Source of the DNA: Virgibacillus indicus
Lineage (GTDB): Bacteria; Bacillota; Bacilli; Bacillales; Amphibacillaceae
Assembly: GCF_002266285.1 (NCBI RefSeq)
Contig: NZ_NPMS01000001.1
Coordinates: 620,001 to 684,000, forward strand
Length of the DNA stretch: 64,000 bases
Direction of reading: 5' to 3'
Part shown: positions 53,391 to 63,196 of the stretch, in pieces
How positions within the stretch are numbered: the stretch's first letter is position 1
How the letters are laid out: every line of letters starts with the position of its first letter
Notes under the pieces: generated by a model
What the model was told of the DNA's origin: nothing
The model's input: the letters and a program-made list of their open reading frames with translations, nothing else
Database searches by the model: none
Position numbers and translations under genes: made by a program

Positions 53391-54917
53391 TTAATTATCA
53401 AGCAAACCTTCATTTTGTAAAAACTCTTTTGCAACACTATTTGGTGATCTGTCTTCATAATCCACCTTATAATTCATCTCACGCATCTGCTCATCCGTGA
53501 TTTTTCCTCCAAGCTGATTTAAAATTTTCTCAAGCTCTGGATATTTCTCCAGTGTATCGTTTCTCATCAGCGGTGCTCCCTGGTATGGCGGGAACAGATT
53601 TTCTGGATCTTTTAATGTTACTAAATCTAATTCTATCATATAACTGTCGGTTGCATAAGCATCAATAATATCTACTTCACCATTTGACAGTGCTTCCTGC
53701 CTTATTCCAGGCTCCATTGTTTTGATATCTGCAATATCTACATTATAAACCTCTTGCATTCCCACATATCCATCATACCTATCTTTAAACTCCAGAGTAA
53801 AGCCTGCAGTAATATCATTCTCTATCTTTTTCAAATCCCCGATTTCCTCAAGATTATGCTGATCTGCCAATTCCTTAGTCAATGCAACAGCGTAGGTATT
53901 GTTGAATTTCATCGGCTCCAGAAAAGCCATGTCATATTGTTCATCCATCCCCTGTTTGGCCTGTTCATATACTTCCTGTGCATCATTGCTTTCTGCAGCT
54001 TGTTCCAGATGTGTTACGATTGCCGTTCCTGTAAATTCAGGAAATATATCGATACTACCTTGTTGAAGGGCTGAAAAAACAAAAGCAGTTTTCCCCAGAC
54101 CAGCTTCTAATTCTACTTCCAAATCTGTCTCTTCCTCAATTAAAATTTTATACATATTAATTAAAATGGCAGGCTCTGAACCGAGCTTCCCTCCAATTAC
54201 CAAATCAGCCTGTTTATTTGAATTGATTAAAAATGGAGATGCAACAACAAGTACAGCAATAATAATCATTGCAATAAACGACTGAAAACCGAATCTTTTT
54301 GATACTTTTTCAAAACCTCTTAATATCATATCCAGTAATATTGCCAGCAGTGCAGCAGGAATCGCTCCTAGCAGAATTAAATTTATATCTGCACCACGAT
54401 CAAGCCCTAAAAGAATTAATTCGCCAAGTCCTCCAGCCCCGATTAGTGCAGCTATCGTCGTTGTACCAACAATTAAAACCATTGATGTCCGAATACCTGC
54501 CATAATTACAGGCATTGCCAGTGGCAGTTCAACCTTTGTAAGCCGCTTAAATGAATTCATCCCCATGCCTGTTGCAGCCTCTTTTAAAGCAGGATTCACC
54601 TCTTTAATTCCCGTATAGGAATTTCTCAGTATTGGCAATAGACCATACGCAGTAAGTGCGATAATTGCGGGCTTTGTTCCAATACCAAAAAAAGGAATTA
54701 AGAATGCTAATACAGCAAGACTTGGGATTGTCTGTGTAATAGCTGCTATTGCGATAATTGGTTCAGCTACTTTGGTGTACCTGGTTAGCACCAGTCCTAA
54801 AGGTACTGCAATTATTATTGCAATAATCAAGGATATCAGAGAAATTTGCAAATGCTCCCAAATCGTCTCCATCAATACATCTTGTCTGTTTTGAAAAACG
54901 GAAATAAATTCACTCAT
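53391..54917 (-). CDS. Glycine betaine/choline-type ABC transporter, fused permease and substrate-binding protein
   Basis: 508 aa. Residues about 20-215 are a six-helix permease with coupling loop EAATGMGMNSFKRLTKVELPLAMPVIMAGI. After a TM anchor (SFIAMIIIAVLVVASPFLI) a OpuAC/ProX-like binding domain (about 235-508) is tethered outside the cell, with ELEAGLGKTAFVFSALQQGSIDIFPEFTGT and APLMRNDTLEKYPEL. It imports compatible solutes under osmotic stress. The binding-pocket specificity is inferred from family. It overlaps the ATPase gene by 4 bp. Confidence 0.9.
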   Translation of the reverse strand: MSEFISVFQNRQDVLMETIWEHLQISLISLIIAIIIAVPLGLVLTRYTKVAEPIIAIAAITQTIPSLAVLAFLIPFFGIGTKPAIIALTAYGLLPILRNSYTGIKEVNPALKEAATGMGMNSFKRLTKVELPLAMPVIMAGIRTSMVLIVGTTTIAALIGAGGLGELILLGLDRGADINLILLGAIPAALLAILLDMILRGFEKVSKRFGFQSFIAMIIIAVLVVASPFLINSNKQADLVIGGKLGSEPAILINMYKILIEEETDLEVELEAGLGKTAFVFSALQQGSIDIFPEFTGTAIVTHLEQAAESNDAQEVYEQAKQGMDEQYDMAFLEPMKFNNTYAVALTKELADQHNLEEIGDLKKIENDITAGFTLEFKDRYDGYVGMQEVYNVDIADIKTMEPGIRQEALSNGEVDIIDAYATDSYMIELDLVTLKDPENLFPPYQGAPLMRNDTLEKYPELEKILNQLGGKITDEQMREMNYKVDYEDRSPNSVAKEFLQNEGLLDN

Positions 54918-55981
54918 GATTGAATCACCCCGTTTTCCATTTTCGTCTTGCTTTTTAGAAATGCAACAATATCTTTATTGCTGATGACACCCTTTAAAAT
55001 CCCAGCCTTTACGACCGGAAAGAGTTCTTGTTCCGTTGTTTGTATAATATCAGTTGCTTTATAAAGCGGCATATCGTTGGGAAGTTCAGTTAATTCGATT
55101 GATTTTCCGTTATACACCCCACCGCAGAACATATTATTTTCATCAGTCATAATAAACATGCCTTCTTTTGAAATATCACCTTTCTCAAAGGCTGATTTAG
55201 AAATAACATGAATTTGTGATTGGTCTGCTATAACATCGACGGCAGTCTGCCAAGGTGATTTTCTTTCACCAATAAAATCTTTCACAAACTGTGTTTTCGG
55301 CTGCAGTATCAGATTCTGTGGTGTGTCGACCTGAATAATCTCTCCATCTTTCATTAAACAAACTCTATCACCCAATGCCATCGCTTCATCCATATCATGT
55401 GTCACAAAAAGAATTGTTTTTTTAATTTCCTTTTGTAATTTGCGGATATCCGTTTGCAGCTGCTCCCTGCTGATTGGATCGAGCGCACTGAAAGGCTCGT
55501 CCATCAGAATAATATCCGGATCAGCTGCAAGTGCGCGAATAACACCTATCCGCTGCTGCTGACCCCCGGATAACTCGCTGGGCATCCTGTTTTTGTATGT
55601 TGAAGGATCAAGACCAACCATTTCCAAAAGCTCTTTTCCCCGTTCACGAATCTTCTTTTTTTTCCATTTTTTCATCTCTGGGACAATCGAAATATTCTCC
55701 TCAATAGTCAGATGCGGAAATAATGCTATTTCCTGCAGCACATAGCCAATATTCCATCGTAATTCATGAATATTATAATCGTTGATATTTTTATCATTTA
55801 TGTATATTTCACCAGCTGTAGGTTCAATTAATCGGTTGACCATTTTCATCGAAGTTGTTTTACCACAGCCGCTTGGACCAATCAACGTTACAATTTCACC
55901 CTTATTCACCGAAAGGGAAAAATCCTTAATTGCCTCTGTACCATCGGCATATACTTTTTTCACATTTTTAAATTCTATCAT
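54914..55981 (-). CDS. Glycine betaine/choline-type ABC transporter ATP-binding protein (OpuCA/ProV-like)
   Basis: 355 aa. Walker A GPSGCGKTTSMKMVNRL, signature ELSGGQQQRIGVIRAL, Walker B IILMDEPFSALDPI, H-loop FVTHDMDEAMALGDR. A C-terminal CBS-like segment (ELFPVVKAGILKGVISNKDIVAFL) is typical of OpuCA, where it senses ionic strength or nucleotides. The ATG follows AGAAGGAAGAGATAC. The gene is divergent from plsY. Confidence 0.92.
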   Translation of the reverse strand: MIEFKNVKKVYADGTEAIKDFSLSVNKGEIVTLIGPSGCGKTTSMKMVNRLIEPTAGEIYINDKNINDYNIHELRWNIGYVLQEIALFPHLTIEENISIVPEMKKWKKKKIRERGKELLEMVGLDPSTYKNRMPSELSGGQQQRIGVIRALAADPDIILMDEPFSALDPISREQLQTDIRKLQKEIKKTILFVTHDMDEAMALGDRVCLMKDGEIIQVDTPQNLILQPKTQFVKDFIGERKSPWQTAVDVIADQSQIHVISKSAFEKGDISKEGMFIMTDENNMFCGGVYNGKSIELTELPNDMPLYKATDIIQTTEQELFPVVKAGILKGVISNKDIVAFLKSKTKMENGVIQS

Positions 55982-56197
55982 GTATCTCTTCCTTCTTATT
56001 TTTTTCTCTTCAACTACCTCTATTATTAGAGATCCATATACGATTTATATACCCCTAAAATCAGTAGGAAAAACCATAAATATATGTCTTTCGGATACTT
56101 TTTATGAATATTAGACCAGATTAAGGTTCTTTCCTTTATAAGTTCATGCTAAAATAAACAACATAGCACTTTAAAACCGATGAAAGTAGGAAGATGC

Positions 56198-56779
56198 ATG
56201 GAATATATATTATTTGCTATTATTGCATATCTATTAGGTTCAATCCCCTCTGCCCTGATTGTAGGGAAGATCGGTTATAAAATAGACGTACGCGAACATG
56301 GGAGTGGTAATTTAGGGGCAACAAACACATTTCGTGTTCTTGGTGTAAAGGCAGGTATAATCGTAACATTATCCGATATTTTAAAAGGTACTGCCGCTAC
56401 ATTGGTACCTTTATTATTTGATGCTGATGTCTATCGGCTAGTAATTGGTCTTTTTGCGGTAATAGGCCACACTTACCCTGTTTTCGCCAGGTTTAAAGGC
56501 GGAAAAGCAGTTGCTACCTCTGGCGGAATTCTTTTAGGCATGAGTCCATTATTATTTATTATTATTTTCGGTTCATTCCTTACAACGCTTTATTTGACGA
56601 AATATGTCTCATTGTCTTCCATGATCACAGGAACAGTTGCCGTAATAGCTTCCATTGTCATGCAGGATATTGGACTGATAATTGTCACTGCACTGTTAGC
56701 TGCATTTGTTTTTTACCGGCATAAGGAAAATATTAAACGGATTAAGAACAAAACAGAACCTAAAATAAAATGGATGTAA
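56198..56779 (+). CDS. plsY: Glycerol-3-phosphate acyltransferase PlsY
   Basis: 193 aa from ATG 56198, after AAAGTAGGAAG; an earlier ATG at 56180 has a poorer site. Five TM helices. The three family motifs are visible: [29 protein letters not shown] and [11 protein letters not shown]. It uses acyl-phosphate (from PlsX) to acylate glycerol-3-phosphate, the first step in phospholipid synthesis. B. subtilis yneS is its counterpart, adjacent to yneT-parEC. Confidence 0.95.
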   Translation: MEYILFAIIAYLLGSIPSALIVGKIGYKIDVREHGSGNLGATNTFRVLGVKAGIIVTLSDILKGTAATLVPLLFDADVYRLVIGLFAVIGHTYPVFARFKGGKAVATSGGILLGMSPLLFIIIFGSFLTTLYLTKYVSLSSMITGTVAVIASIVMQDIGLIIVTALLAAFVFYRHKENIKRIKNKTEPKIKWM

Positions 56780-56818
56780 GCTTTATCAAATCTGGTTTCC
56801 CGTCTGAAGCCCAATAGA

Positions 56819-56847
56819 TTGAATAATAATAATGTGTTAAGTATACT
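56819..56847 (+). promoter_or_regulatory. Sigma-A promoter for folE2-yidD
   Basis: TTGAAT (56819-56824), exactly 17 bp, TATACT (56842-56847). It ends 33 bp upstream of the folE2 ATG. Confidence 0.75.
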
Positions 56848-56880
56848 AATTATAGCAAAATGCAGAAAGGGGAAAATGAG

Positions 56881-57819
56881 ATGGAACAAACAAAAACATT
56901 CCCATTAAAACAGCTTCCGAATAAGGAACAACGTCATAAATTATTCGGATCTGTACAACCAATTAAAAAAACAAAACCTGTCATTAAAGAGAAAATGGCA
57001 GATTTGCAAAATATAAAAAGGGACTTTCTTTTTGATCTTGATGCGGTTGGGATATCAAATGTTAAGCATCCAATTACAGTATACAGCAGCTTAACTCCGA
57101 GTACTCAGACAAGCATTGGGACATTTCACTTTTCATCAAGTTTAAACAGTACAAGTAAAGGAACAAATATGAGTCGCTTTACAGAACAATTAAGTCATTA
57201 TCATAAAAAAGGTTTTATTGTTGATTTGAAGACCTTAAAAAAATTCACAAAAGAACTGGCCGAGCGATTGGAACAAAAAGATGCAGCAATCACTGTCACA
57301 TTTCCATGGTTTTTTGAAAGAAAAGGTCCGGATTCAGGATTAACCGGCATGAATCATGCGAATTGTACGATTACCGTTTCTTATGATATCGATAAAGGTT
57401 ATTCCATTCAGGCATCACTTTCAGCTCTAATTACCACGTTATGTCCTTGTTCAAAGGAAATAAGCGAATACAGTGCGCATAATCAGCGAGGTGAAGTGAC
57501 CATGGAAGTCTCTTTAGCCGAAGATTTTAATGATATAAACTTGGACTGGAAAGAAATGCTTTTAGAAGCTGCTGAAAGTAATGCAAGTGCTAGACTTCAC
57601 CCGGTCTTAAAACGCCCGGATGAAAAGTATGTAACAGAACAGGCTTACGAAAACCCCCGTTTTGTTGAAGATATCGTTCGGCTGGTTGCAGCAGATTTAT
57701 ACGAAATGTCTTTTGTTACAAAATTTAAAGTAAGCTGCAGAAATGAGGAGTCAATTCACCTGCATGATGCAATTGCTTCAGTCACCTATGACAAGAAACT
57801 TGAGGGCACGAGGGGATAA
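56881..57819 (+). CDS. folE2: GTP cyclohydrolase FolE2 (type IB)
   Basis: 312 aa from ATG 56881 with GAAAGGGGAAAATGAG upstream. An ATG at 56860 would overlap that site. Family motifs are MSRFTEQLSHYH, the metal-binding Cys region in TTLCPCSKEISEYSAHNQRG, and a Glu-rich C-terminus. It converts GTP to dihydroneopterin triphosphate for folate and queuosine precursors and can work with metals other than zinc. In B. subtilis the homologue is Zur-regulated, but no Zur box is visible here. Confidence 0.94.
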   Translation: MEQTKTFPLKQLPNKEQRHKLFGSVQPIKKTKPVIKEKMADLQNIKRDFLFDLDAVGISNVKHPITVYSSLTPSTQTSIGTFHFSSSLNSTSKGTNMSRFTEQLSHYHKKGFIVDLKTLKKFTKELAERLEQKDAAITVTFPWFFERKGPDSGLTGMNHANCTITVSYDIDKGYSIQASLSALITTLCPCSKEISEYSAHNQRGEVTMEVSLAEDFNDINLDWKEMLLEAAESNASARLHPVLKRPDEKYVTEQAYENPRFVEDIVRLVAADLYEMSFVTKFKVSCRNEESIHLHDAIASVTYDKKLEGTRG

Positions 57820-57825
57820 TCCATA

Positions 57826-58056
57826 ATGAAATATATTTTTATTGGATTGATTAAATTTTACCGTTCTGCGATTAGCCCATTTAAACCCCCAACATGCCGT
57901 TTTCACCCTACATGTTCTGAATACGGCATGGAAGCATTTAGACGGTTTGGTGCAATAAAAGGAGCATACCTGACAATTAAAAGAATCAGCAAATGTCACC
58001 CATTTCATCCGGGTGGAGTGGATTTAGTCCCAGAGAAAAAAGAAAAGCATCTGTAA
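57826..58056 (+). CDS. yidD: Membrane protein insertion efficiency factor YidD
   Basis: 76 aa. The conserved signature [32 protein letters not shown] contains three cysteines, and the C-terminus has [14 protein letters not shown]. An amphipathic membrane-associated protein aiding YidC/SpoIIIJ-mediated insertion. It begins 6 bp after folE2 and ends with a strong terminator. Pairing with folE2 is a local arrangement. Confidence 0.95.
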   Translation: MKYIFIGLIKFYRSAISPFKPPTCRFHPTCSEYGMEAFRRFGAIKGAYLTIKRISKCHPFHPGGVDLVPEKKEKHL

Positions 58057-58073
58057 CGTGCTCTCGGCAATCT

Positions 58074-58103
58074 AAAAAAAGGCGATTGGTTCGCCTTTTT
58101 TTT
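58074..58103. terminator. Bidirectional terminator between yidD and yneQ
   Basis: AAAAAAAGGCGA / TCGCCTTTTTTT stem with a 5-base loop, flanked by A and T tracts. It serves both convergent genes and its tail touches the yneQ stop. Confidence 0.92.
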
Positions 58104-58401
58104 ATAATTTAAATCGCTTTATCTGACTCCATTGCTCTTCATTTTGCAGAATACTTTTTTGCCTCTCTCCAAATAAATCAAAATGTGGATGTTTATCATC
58201 CAGGTGGATCCAATTTTCCTGAAGATTGTATTTCATTCCCCACTGTTTCAGCTTATCCAAATCACTGCAGCCCACTTTAGTTACTGTATAACAGCCCGGA
58301 AACCGATCATCCAGCCAGTAATGGGTTAAAAAAGCGATATTACCGTTTTCGACATTATTCTTCCACGTTTTTAACTCTTCCCTTTTTAATCCAAAAGCCA
58401 T
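58102..58401 (-). CDS. yneQ: Conserved hypothetical protein YneQ-like
   Basis: 99 aa, soluble, rich in Trp/His. MAFGLKREELKTWKNNVENG, AFLTHYWLDDRFPGCYTVTKVGCSDL and the HPHFDLFGERQ motif agree with the short Bacillaceae family I recall as YneQ. It overlaps yneP by 16 bp, as in B. subtilis-like gene order. Function unknown. Confidence 0.82.
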   Translation of the reverse strand: MAFGLKREELKTWKNNVENGNIAFLTHYWLDDRFPGCYTVTKVGCSDLDKLKQWGMKYNLQENWIHLDDKHPHFDLFGERQKSILQNEEQWSQIKRFKL

Positions 58402-58826
58402 TCTGATTCTCCTTTAAGCGATTCCGTATATGCTTTATGCCAATCTGGAAATGCTTTCCGAAGGGATAATGGACGAAATGTATCCTTTTTAACAATAACA
58501 TGCTGTGTTGTGCCACTGACTGCAATATTTCCATCCATATCTTTTATATTGTAACCATAAACGGTACGAACACCATTATAGTCTTCCAGCCATGTTTCAA
58601 CCATAGCCTTTTCCCCATATCGGAAGGGCTTTTTAAATGAAATTTGAGCATCAGTAACTGGAGAAACTATATTTTCTTTTTCCATTGCCGCATAGTTAAA
58701 CCCCAGTGCTTCAATAAATTTGGTTCTGCCAATTTCAAACCATACCAGATAATTCCCATGGTAAACGACACCCATTTGATCTGTTTCCTGGTATCTTACC
58801 TCGATTTTTGTTTCAACTAGTTTCAT
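58386..58826 (-). CDS. yneP: Acyl-CoA thioesterase, 4HBT hot-dog family (YneP-like)
   Basis: 146 aa. The 4-hydroxybenzoyl-CoA thioesterase signature RYQETDQMGVVYHGNYLVWFEIGRT near the N-terminus contains the catalytic Asp. It hydrolyses a small or aromatic acyl-CoA; substrate unknown. GAGGAGATAGAC precedes the ATG. Confidence 0.9.
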   Translation of the reverse strand: MKLVETKIEVRYQETDQMGVVYHGNYLVWFEIGRTKFIEALGFNYAAMEKENIVSPVTDAQISFKKPFRYGEKAMVETWLEDYNGVRTVYGYNIKDMDGNIAVSGTTQHVIVKKDTFRPLSLRKAFPDWHKAYTESLKGESEWLLD

Positions 58827-58908
58827 GTCTATCTCCTCTCTTGCATATCATTTTCTATCGTAACATATTATGTGTTTTATCAATCTGCAAATGCTTATGA
58901 TTAAAAAA

Positions 58909-58936
58909 GAAGCCTCAAATCAAATTTTGAGGCTTC
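58909..58936 (-). terminator. Terminator of tlp
   Basis: GAAGCCTCAAA (58909-58919) pairs with TTTGAGGCTTC, followed by TTTTTT on the minus strand, a few bases past the tlp stop. Confidence 0.9.
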
Positions 58937-58941
58937 TCTCC

Positions 58942-59178
58942 TTAATCCATATCATTCTGGTGTCTATATTCATCTTTTATTTCTTCCCGCATGCCTTGAA
59001 TTGCTTCTTCACGCCGCTTATTCTTCTCTGCAATTTGTTCCTTTCCTTCACCTGATGAAAATTCCATCGTTTCATGTGACTTCTCTATATTCTGGATTGT
59101 ATCCTGAACCATGTTTTGCAGTTTTTCTACATTATCACTGAGGTCATCAGGCTTTGGATTGTTATTATGTTCTGGCAT
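58942..59178 (-). CDS. tlp: Small acid-soluble spore protein Tlp
   Basis: 78 aa from ATG 59178. The preceding in-frame ATG (59184) lies too close to AAAGGAGA. Family sequence: KPDDLSDNVEKLQNMVQDTIQNIEKSHETMEF, then a charged helical tail KNKRREEAIQGMREEIKDE. It accumulates in the developing spore and is usually transcribed by forespore sigma factors. Supports an endospore-forming host. Confidence 0.93.
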   Translation of the reverse strand: MPEHNNNPKPDDLSDNVEKLQNMVQDTIQNIEKSHETMEFSSGEGKEQIAEKNKRREEAIQGMREEIKDEYRHQNDMD

Positions 59179-59270
59179 TTTCATTCTCCTTTCAATTAGA
59201 GCTATCCCTATTTTTTCAGGGAGGCTGATTTACTATACTGGTAATTATTCCCGCAGTAATTGAAACATTA

Positions 59271-59308
59271 AAAAATCTCTTCCCTGCAATTATAGGGAAG
59301 AGATTTTT
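59271..59308. terminator. Bidirectional terminator between tlp and the FbpB-like gene
   Basis: A 15-bp perfect stem AAAAATCTCTTCCCT / AGGGAAGAGATTTTT (59271-59285 with 59294-59308). It abuts the stop codon of the FbpB-like gene. Confidence 0.92.
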
Positions 59309-59463
59309 TAATTAATTTTTTTCTGATCTAGTTTTCTAACAGTTTGATGCATTCTTGACTCCAGATTTTGTTCAATTTGTTCCATTAATAACTTATCCTT
59401 CAAAATCTGCTGACGATTTTCCTGAACAAGCTCTTCAAATGTTATCTTTTTCTTTAAAGAAAT
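59308..59463 (-). CDS. FbpB-like small basic protein with apparent ATT start
   Basis: 51 aa read from ATT 59463, which lies 9 bp after the strong site AAAAGGAGTG (59480-59471). No ATG/GTG/TTG exists in frame between that site and the coding block. The sequence SLKKKITFEELVQENRQQIL with KDKLLMEQIEQNLESRM matches the short FbpB-type pattern (Fur-regulated basic protein). Family members act with the FsrA small RNA in iron sparing in B. subtilis, where aconitase is a target. The frame ends at TAA 59308-59310 within the terminator. Other possible start: ATT 59469. Confidence 0.6.
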   Translation of the reverse strand: MSLKKKITFEELVQENRQQILKDKLLMEQIEQNLESRMHQTVRKLDQKKIN

Positions 59464-59519
59464 GGCAATTCACTCCTTTTAATAAGCATTCTTACCATTT
59501 CTTATACTATTTATAACTA

Positions 59520-60119
59520 TTATTCCAGAGAATTTGCCATTTCTTCCATAAAGTCATAAGTCATTGGACCAACTTTTCTGGGTTGTTGTATCTTTCCATC
59601 TGTTCCGATAAAATAAGTTGTTGGTACCGAAATTACTCGATATTCATCTCCAACAGCTGATTCCTTATCAAGTGGAATCGGATAAGTATAATTAAATTCA
59701 TCAATATACTCCTGGACCTTTTTTACATTTGATTCTGATCCTGTTAAGTTTACCGCCAGCATTTCAACGTTATCACCGTAAGTATCATGAAACTCCTGCA
59801 TTTCCGGCATTTCCTCACGACAAGGAGGACACCAGGTAGCCCAAAAGTTTAAAATGACTTTTTTTCCTTTATAATCGGACAGCTTTACCGTTTCACCTTC
59901 TAATGTTTCCAATTCAAAATCTGGTGCGATTTCTCCAGGCTCAAGACCCGCACTTTCAACTGGTGCAATTGCACCGCCTTCTGTACTTACGTCACCACTT
60001 ACGTTATACGCATTTGGTCCATTCGGTTCAGAGCTTTCCTTCGTTTGCTGTACGAAATTAAATAGTACAATACCAGCTAAACCTAATATAATAACGGTAC
60101 CAATTATTTGTTTATACAT
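59520..60119 (-). CDS. Membrane-anchored thioredoxin-like protein (TlpA/ResA family, YneN-like)
   Basis: 199 aa. An N-terminal TM anchor (IIGTVIILGLAGIVLFNFVQ) is followed by a redoxin domain facing outside: APDFELETLEGETVKLSDYKGK, active-site WATWCPPCREEMPEM near residue 97, and cis-Pro VISVPTTYFIG. It reduces disulfides outside the membrane. Gene order (thioredoxin-like gene just downstream of acnA) matches B. subtilis yneN beside citB. Confidence 0.88.
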   Translation of the reverse strand: MYKQIIGTVIILGLAGIVLFNFVQQTKESSEPNGPNAYNVSGDVSTEGGAIAPVESAGLEPGEIAPDFELETLEGETVKLSDYKGKKVILNFWATWCPPCREEMPEMQEFHDTYGDNVEMLAVNLTGSESNVKKVQEYIDEFNYTYPIPLDKESAVGDEYRVISVPTTYFIGTDGKIQQPRKVGPMTYDFMEEMANSLE

Positions 60120-60246
60120 ATGGATTCTCCTTAGTATGTAAATCAGCTTCTCTGTTATTTTATTATTCTATTTTAAATGGTATGTTGTATTCATTTATTT
60201 GTAAAGATAATGGCGATATTGTTCGAAAAAAAGTCAATAATAGAAT

Positions 60247-60282
60247 AAATCAACCCCTGCAATAATATGCAGGGGTTGATTT
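60247..60282. terminator. Terminator of acnA
   Basis: A 15-bp stem AAATCAACCCCTGCA / TGCAGGGGTTGATTT with a 6-base loop, 13 bp past the acnA stop. Confidence 0.9.
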
Positions 60283-60294
60283 GTTAAGTTTATT

Positions 60295-63006
60295 TTATAC
60301 TTCCAATTTATTGCGCAATACCATTTGCAGGATACCGCCATGACGGTAATAATCAATTTCAACATCACTGTCAAAACGAGCTACAGCATTAAATTCAGTT
60401 GTTTTACCCGCTTCATCGGTAGCAGTAATTTTCACCAAATTATGTGGTTTAACATTTTCATCAATTTCAACATTGAATGTTTCTTTTCCTGTTAAACCAA
60501 GTTTTTCGGCACTTTGACCTTTTTCAAACTGTAATGGAAGTACACCCATCATTACAAGGTTGGAACGATGAATACGTTCAAAGCTTTCAGCTATTACAGT
60601 TTTAATTCCAAGCAGATTCGTACCTTTAGCGGCCCAGTCACGGGATGATCCCATACCATAATCTTTACCGCCCATTACAATTAATCCTGTATCAGCTTCC
60701 TGATACTTCATAGCAGCATCATAAATTGGCATTACTTCATCTGTAGGCCAATAAGTTGTATAGCCGCCTTCTGTACCTGGTGCCAGTAAATTACGGATAC
60801 GGATATTTGCAAAAGTTCCGCGCATCATTACTTCATGGTTACCACGGCGTGAACCGTAGGAGTTAAAGTTTCTTGGTGATACAGCTTTTTCCTGTAAATA
60901 TTGTCCTGCAGGCATATCTTTTGCGATTGCTCCAGCCGGAGAAATATGGTCAGTTGTCACTGAATCTCCAAACAATCCAATTGCTCGCAAGTTATTAAGT
61001 GGTGAAACCGTACCAGCTTCTTTGGATAACCCTTCAAAGAATGGAGGATTTTGAATATATGTTGATTCATTATCCCATTCGAATAAAGGCTCATCCGTAG
61101 TATCTATTTCGTTCCATCTTTCGTTGGAATCAAATACGTTTTCATATTCTTTACGGAATATTTCAGGTGTTACTACTTTTTCCACCTGTTCTTTTATTTC
61201 TTCCATAGTTGGCCAAATATCGTTCATGTAAATATCATTTCCATCTTTATCTTTGCCAAGTGGTTCTTTCGTTAAATCAACATCTACTGTTCCTGCTAAA
61301 GCATAAGCTACAACCAATGGTGGTGAAGCTAAATAGTTAGCTTTTACAAGTGGATGGATACGCCCTTCAAAGTTACGGTTTCCTGAGAGCACAGAAGAAA
61401 CAGTCAAGTCATTTTTAACAATTGCTTCTTCAATTTCTGGACGCAATGGACCGGAGTTACCGATACATGTTGTACATCCATATCCTACAAGGTTGAATCC
61501 TAATTTATCAAGATACTCTGATAAACCGGAATCATCCAGGTAACGTGTAACAACCTTTGATCCAGGAGCTAGTGATGTTTTAACATAGTCTGGTACTGTT
61601 AAGCCTTTTTCGACTGCTTTTTTAGCAAGTAATCCTGCACCCAGCATAACGTAAGGGTTGGATGTATTTGTACATGAAGTGATTGCAGCAATTGCAAGTG
61701 CCCCAGTATTCATGACAGAAGTATTCCCATTTGGATGTTCAACAGTTACTTCTTTGTCAAACTCAGATTTATTTAAACCAAAGCCTTGGTTTCCAGCAGG
61801 TGCAGTAATTGCTTTGTTAAATTCCTTTTTCATATTAGACAATGCTATTAAATCTTGTGGGCGTTTTGGACCGGAAAGATTTGGTTCCAGCTCTGATAAA
61901 TTGATTTCTACCAGTTCTGTATATTCCGGATCCGCCTGATCTGAAGAATACCACAGATCATTTGTTTTACAATACTGTTCAACTAAGCTGATTTGTTCTT
62001 CACTGCGGCCAGTGAGACGCAGGTAATTAAGTGACTCATCATCTACCGGGAAGAAACCGCATGTTGCGCCATATTCTGGTGCCATGTTTGAGATTGTTGC
62101 ACGATCCGCAAGCGGCATATCTTTCAATCCTGGACCAAAATATTCAACAAACTTCCCAACAACATTTTTATCACGTAAGACTTGCGTTACTTTTAATGCA
62201 AGGTCCGTTGCAGTAGTCCCATTTGGGAAACTTCCTGTGAATTTAACCCCGATAACTTCTGGAGCAGGGAAATAAGATGGCTGTCCAAGCATACCGGCTT
62301 CAGCCTCAATACCGCCAACACCCCAGCCAAGAACACCAAGTCCATTGATCATTGTAGTATGTGAGTCTGTTCCGACTAGTGTATCCGGAAATGCATCATA
62401 TTCACCGTTTTCATTTTCTTTGCCATGAACTACATCAGCAATGTACTCCAGGTTTACCTGGTGAACGATACCTGTTGCCGGTGGTACGGCACGGTAATTG
62501 TCAAATGCCTTTTGTGCCCAGTTTAAGAATTCATACCGTTCAGCATTTCTTTCAAATTCAAGATCCATATTTGCTTTCAGTGCATTTGGTGTACCATACT
62601 GGTCTACTTGTACCGAGTGGTCAATGACTAGGTCAACCGGTACTTCCGGATTAATTTTGTCAGGTTCTCCACCCATATCAACCATTGCTTTACGAAGTGA
62701 AGCAAGGTCAACAACTGCAGGAACTCCAGTAAAATCCTGTAAGATAACCCTGGATGGTTTGAATGGTACATCGGTTCCTGCTTCTCCTTTTGCACCCCAA
62801 TTCGCCAATCCTTTAACATGCTCATCCTTAATTTGATGGCCGTCATGCTGGCGTACAAGCGATTCCAACAGTACCCGGATCGAGAATGGCAGACGTGAAA
62901 CCTTGCCAAGGCCAGCTTCTTCCAAAGCTTTTAAGTGATAATAGTTATACGTTTTTCCGTTAAGCTCAAATTGCTTTTTAGCATGAAACGTGTTGCTGTT
63001 TCCCAT
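60295..63006 (-). CDS. acnA: Aconitate hydratase
   Basis: 903 aa, matching the monomeric IRP1/AcnA type (citB in B. subtilis). It interconverts citrate and isocitrate with a 4Fe-4S cluster. Cluster cysteines are in [14 protein letters not shown] and [40 protein letters not shown] and the swivel-domain [15 protein letters not shown] are intact. AcnA of this type can also bind mRNA when iron is low. The ATG follows AAAGGGGTATTG. Confidence 0.97.
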   Translation of the reverse strand: MGNSNTFHAKKQFELNGKTYNYYHLKALEEAGLGKVSRLPFSIRVLLESLVRQHDGHQIKDEHVKGLANWGAKGEAGTDVPFKPSRVILQDFTGVPAVVDLASLRKAMVDMGGEPDKINPEVPVDLVIDHSVQVDQYGTPNALKANMDLEFERNAERYEFLNWAQKAFDNYRAVPPATGIVHQVNLEYIADVVHGKENENGEYDAFPDTLVGTDSHTTMINGLGVLGWGVGGIEAEAGMLGQPSYFPAPEVIGVKFTGSFPNGTTATDLALKVTQVLRDKNVVGKFVEYFGPGLKDMPLADRATISNMAPEYGATCGFFPVDDESLNYLRLTGRSEEQISLVEQYCKTNDLWYSSDQADPEYTELVEINLSELEPNLSGPKRPQDLIALSNMKKEFNKAITAPAGNQGFGLNKSEFDKEVTVEHPNGNTSVMNTGALAIAAITSCTNTSNPYVMLGAGLLAKKAVEKGLTVPDYVKTSLAPGSKVVTRYLDDSGLSEYLDKLGFNLVGYGCTTCIGNSGPLRPEIEEAIVKNDLTVSSVLSGNRNFEGRIHPLVKANYLASPPLVVAYALAGTVDVDLTKEPLGKDKDGNDIYMNDIWPTMEEIKEQVEKVVTPEIFRKEYENVFDSNERWNEIDTTDEPLFEWDNESTYIQNPPFFEGLSKEAGTVSPLNNLRAIGLFGDSVTTDHISPAGAIAKDMPAGQYLQEKAVSPRNFNSYGSRRGNHEVMMRGTFANIRIRNLLAPGTEGGYTTYWPTDEVMPIYDAAMKYQEADTGLIVMGGKDYGMGSSRDWAAKGTNLLGIKTVIAESFERIHRSNLVMMGVLPLQFEKGQSAEKLGLTGKETFNVEIDENVKPHNLVKITATDEAGKTTEFNAVARFDSDVEIDYYRHGGILQMVLRNKLEV

Positions 63007-63196
63007 TTTTCAATACCCCTTTCGATCATGCTTTTTCATCGCATCCCCAATTCGTCATTTTTTAGGAGATACGACTATTTTTAGAATTTCAAATGTAATA
63101 ATGAAAGATCATATACTATTCAAAAGTATAATTTATGTCTCCAACATCTATCTTATCGGAATTTGACGGAGAAAACAAATGATTCATTAGACTTAT

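Noticed and set aside
56780..56880. Looked for a Zur box before folE2
   Set aside because: B. subtilis folE2 is Zur-controlled, but no TCGTAAT-type palindrome is present; only a sigma-A promoter is seen.
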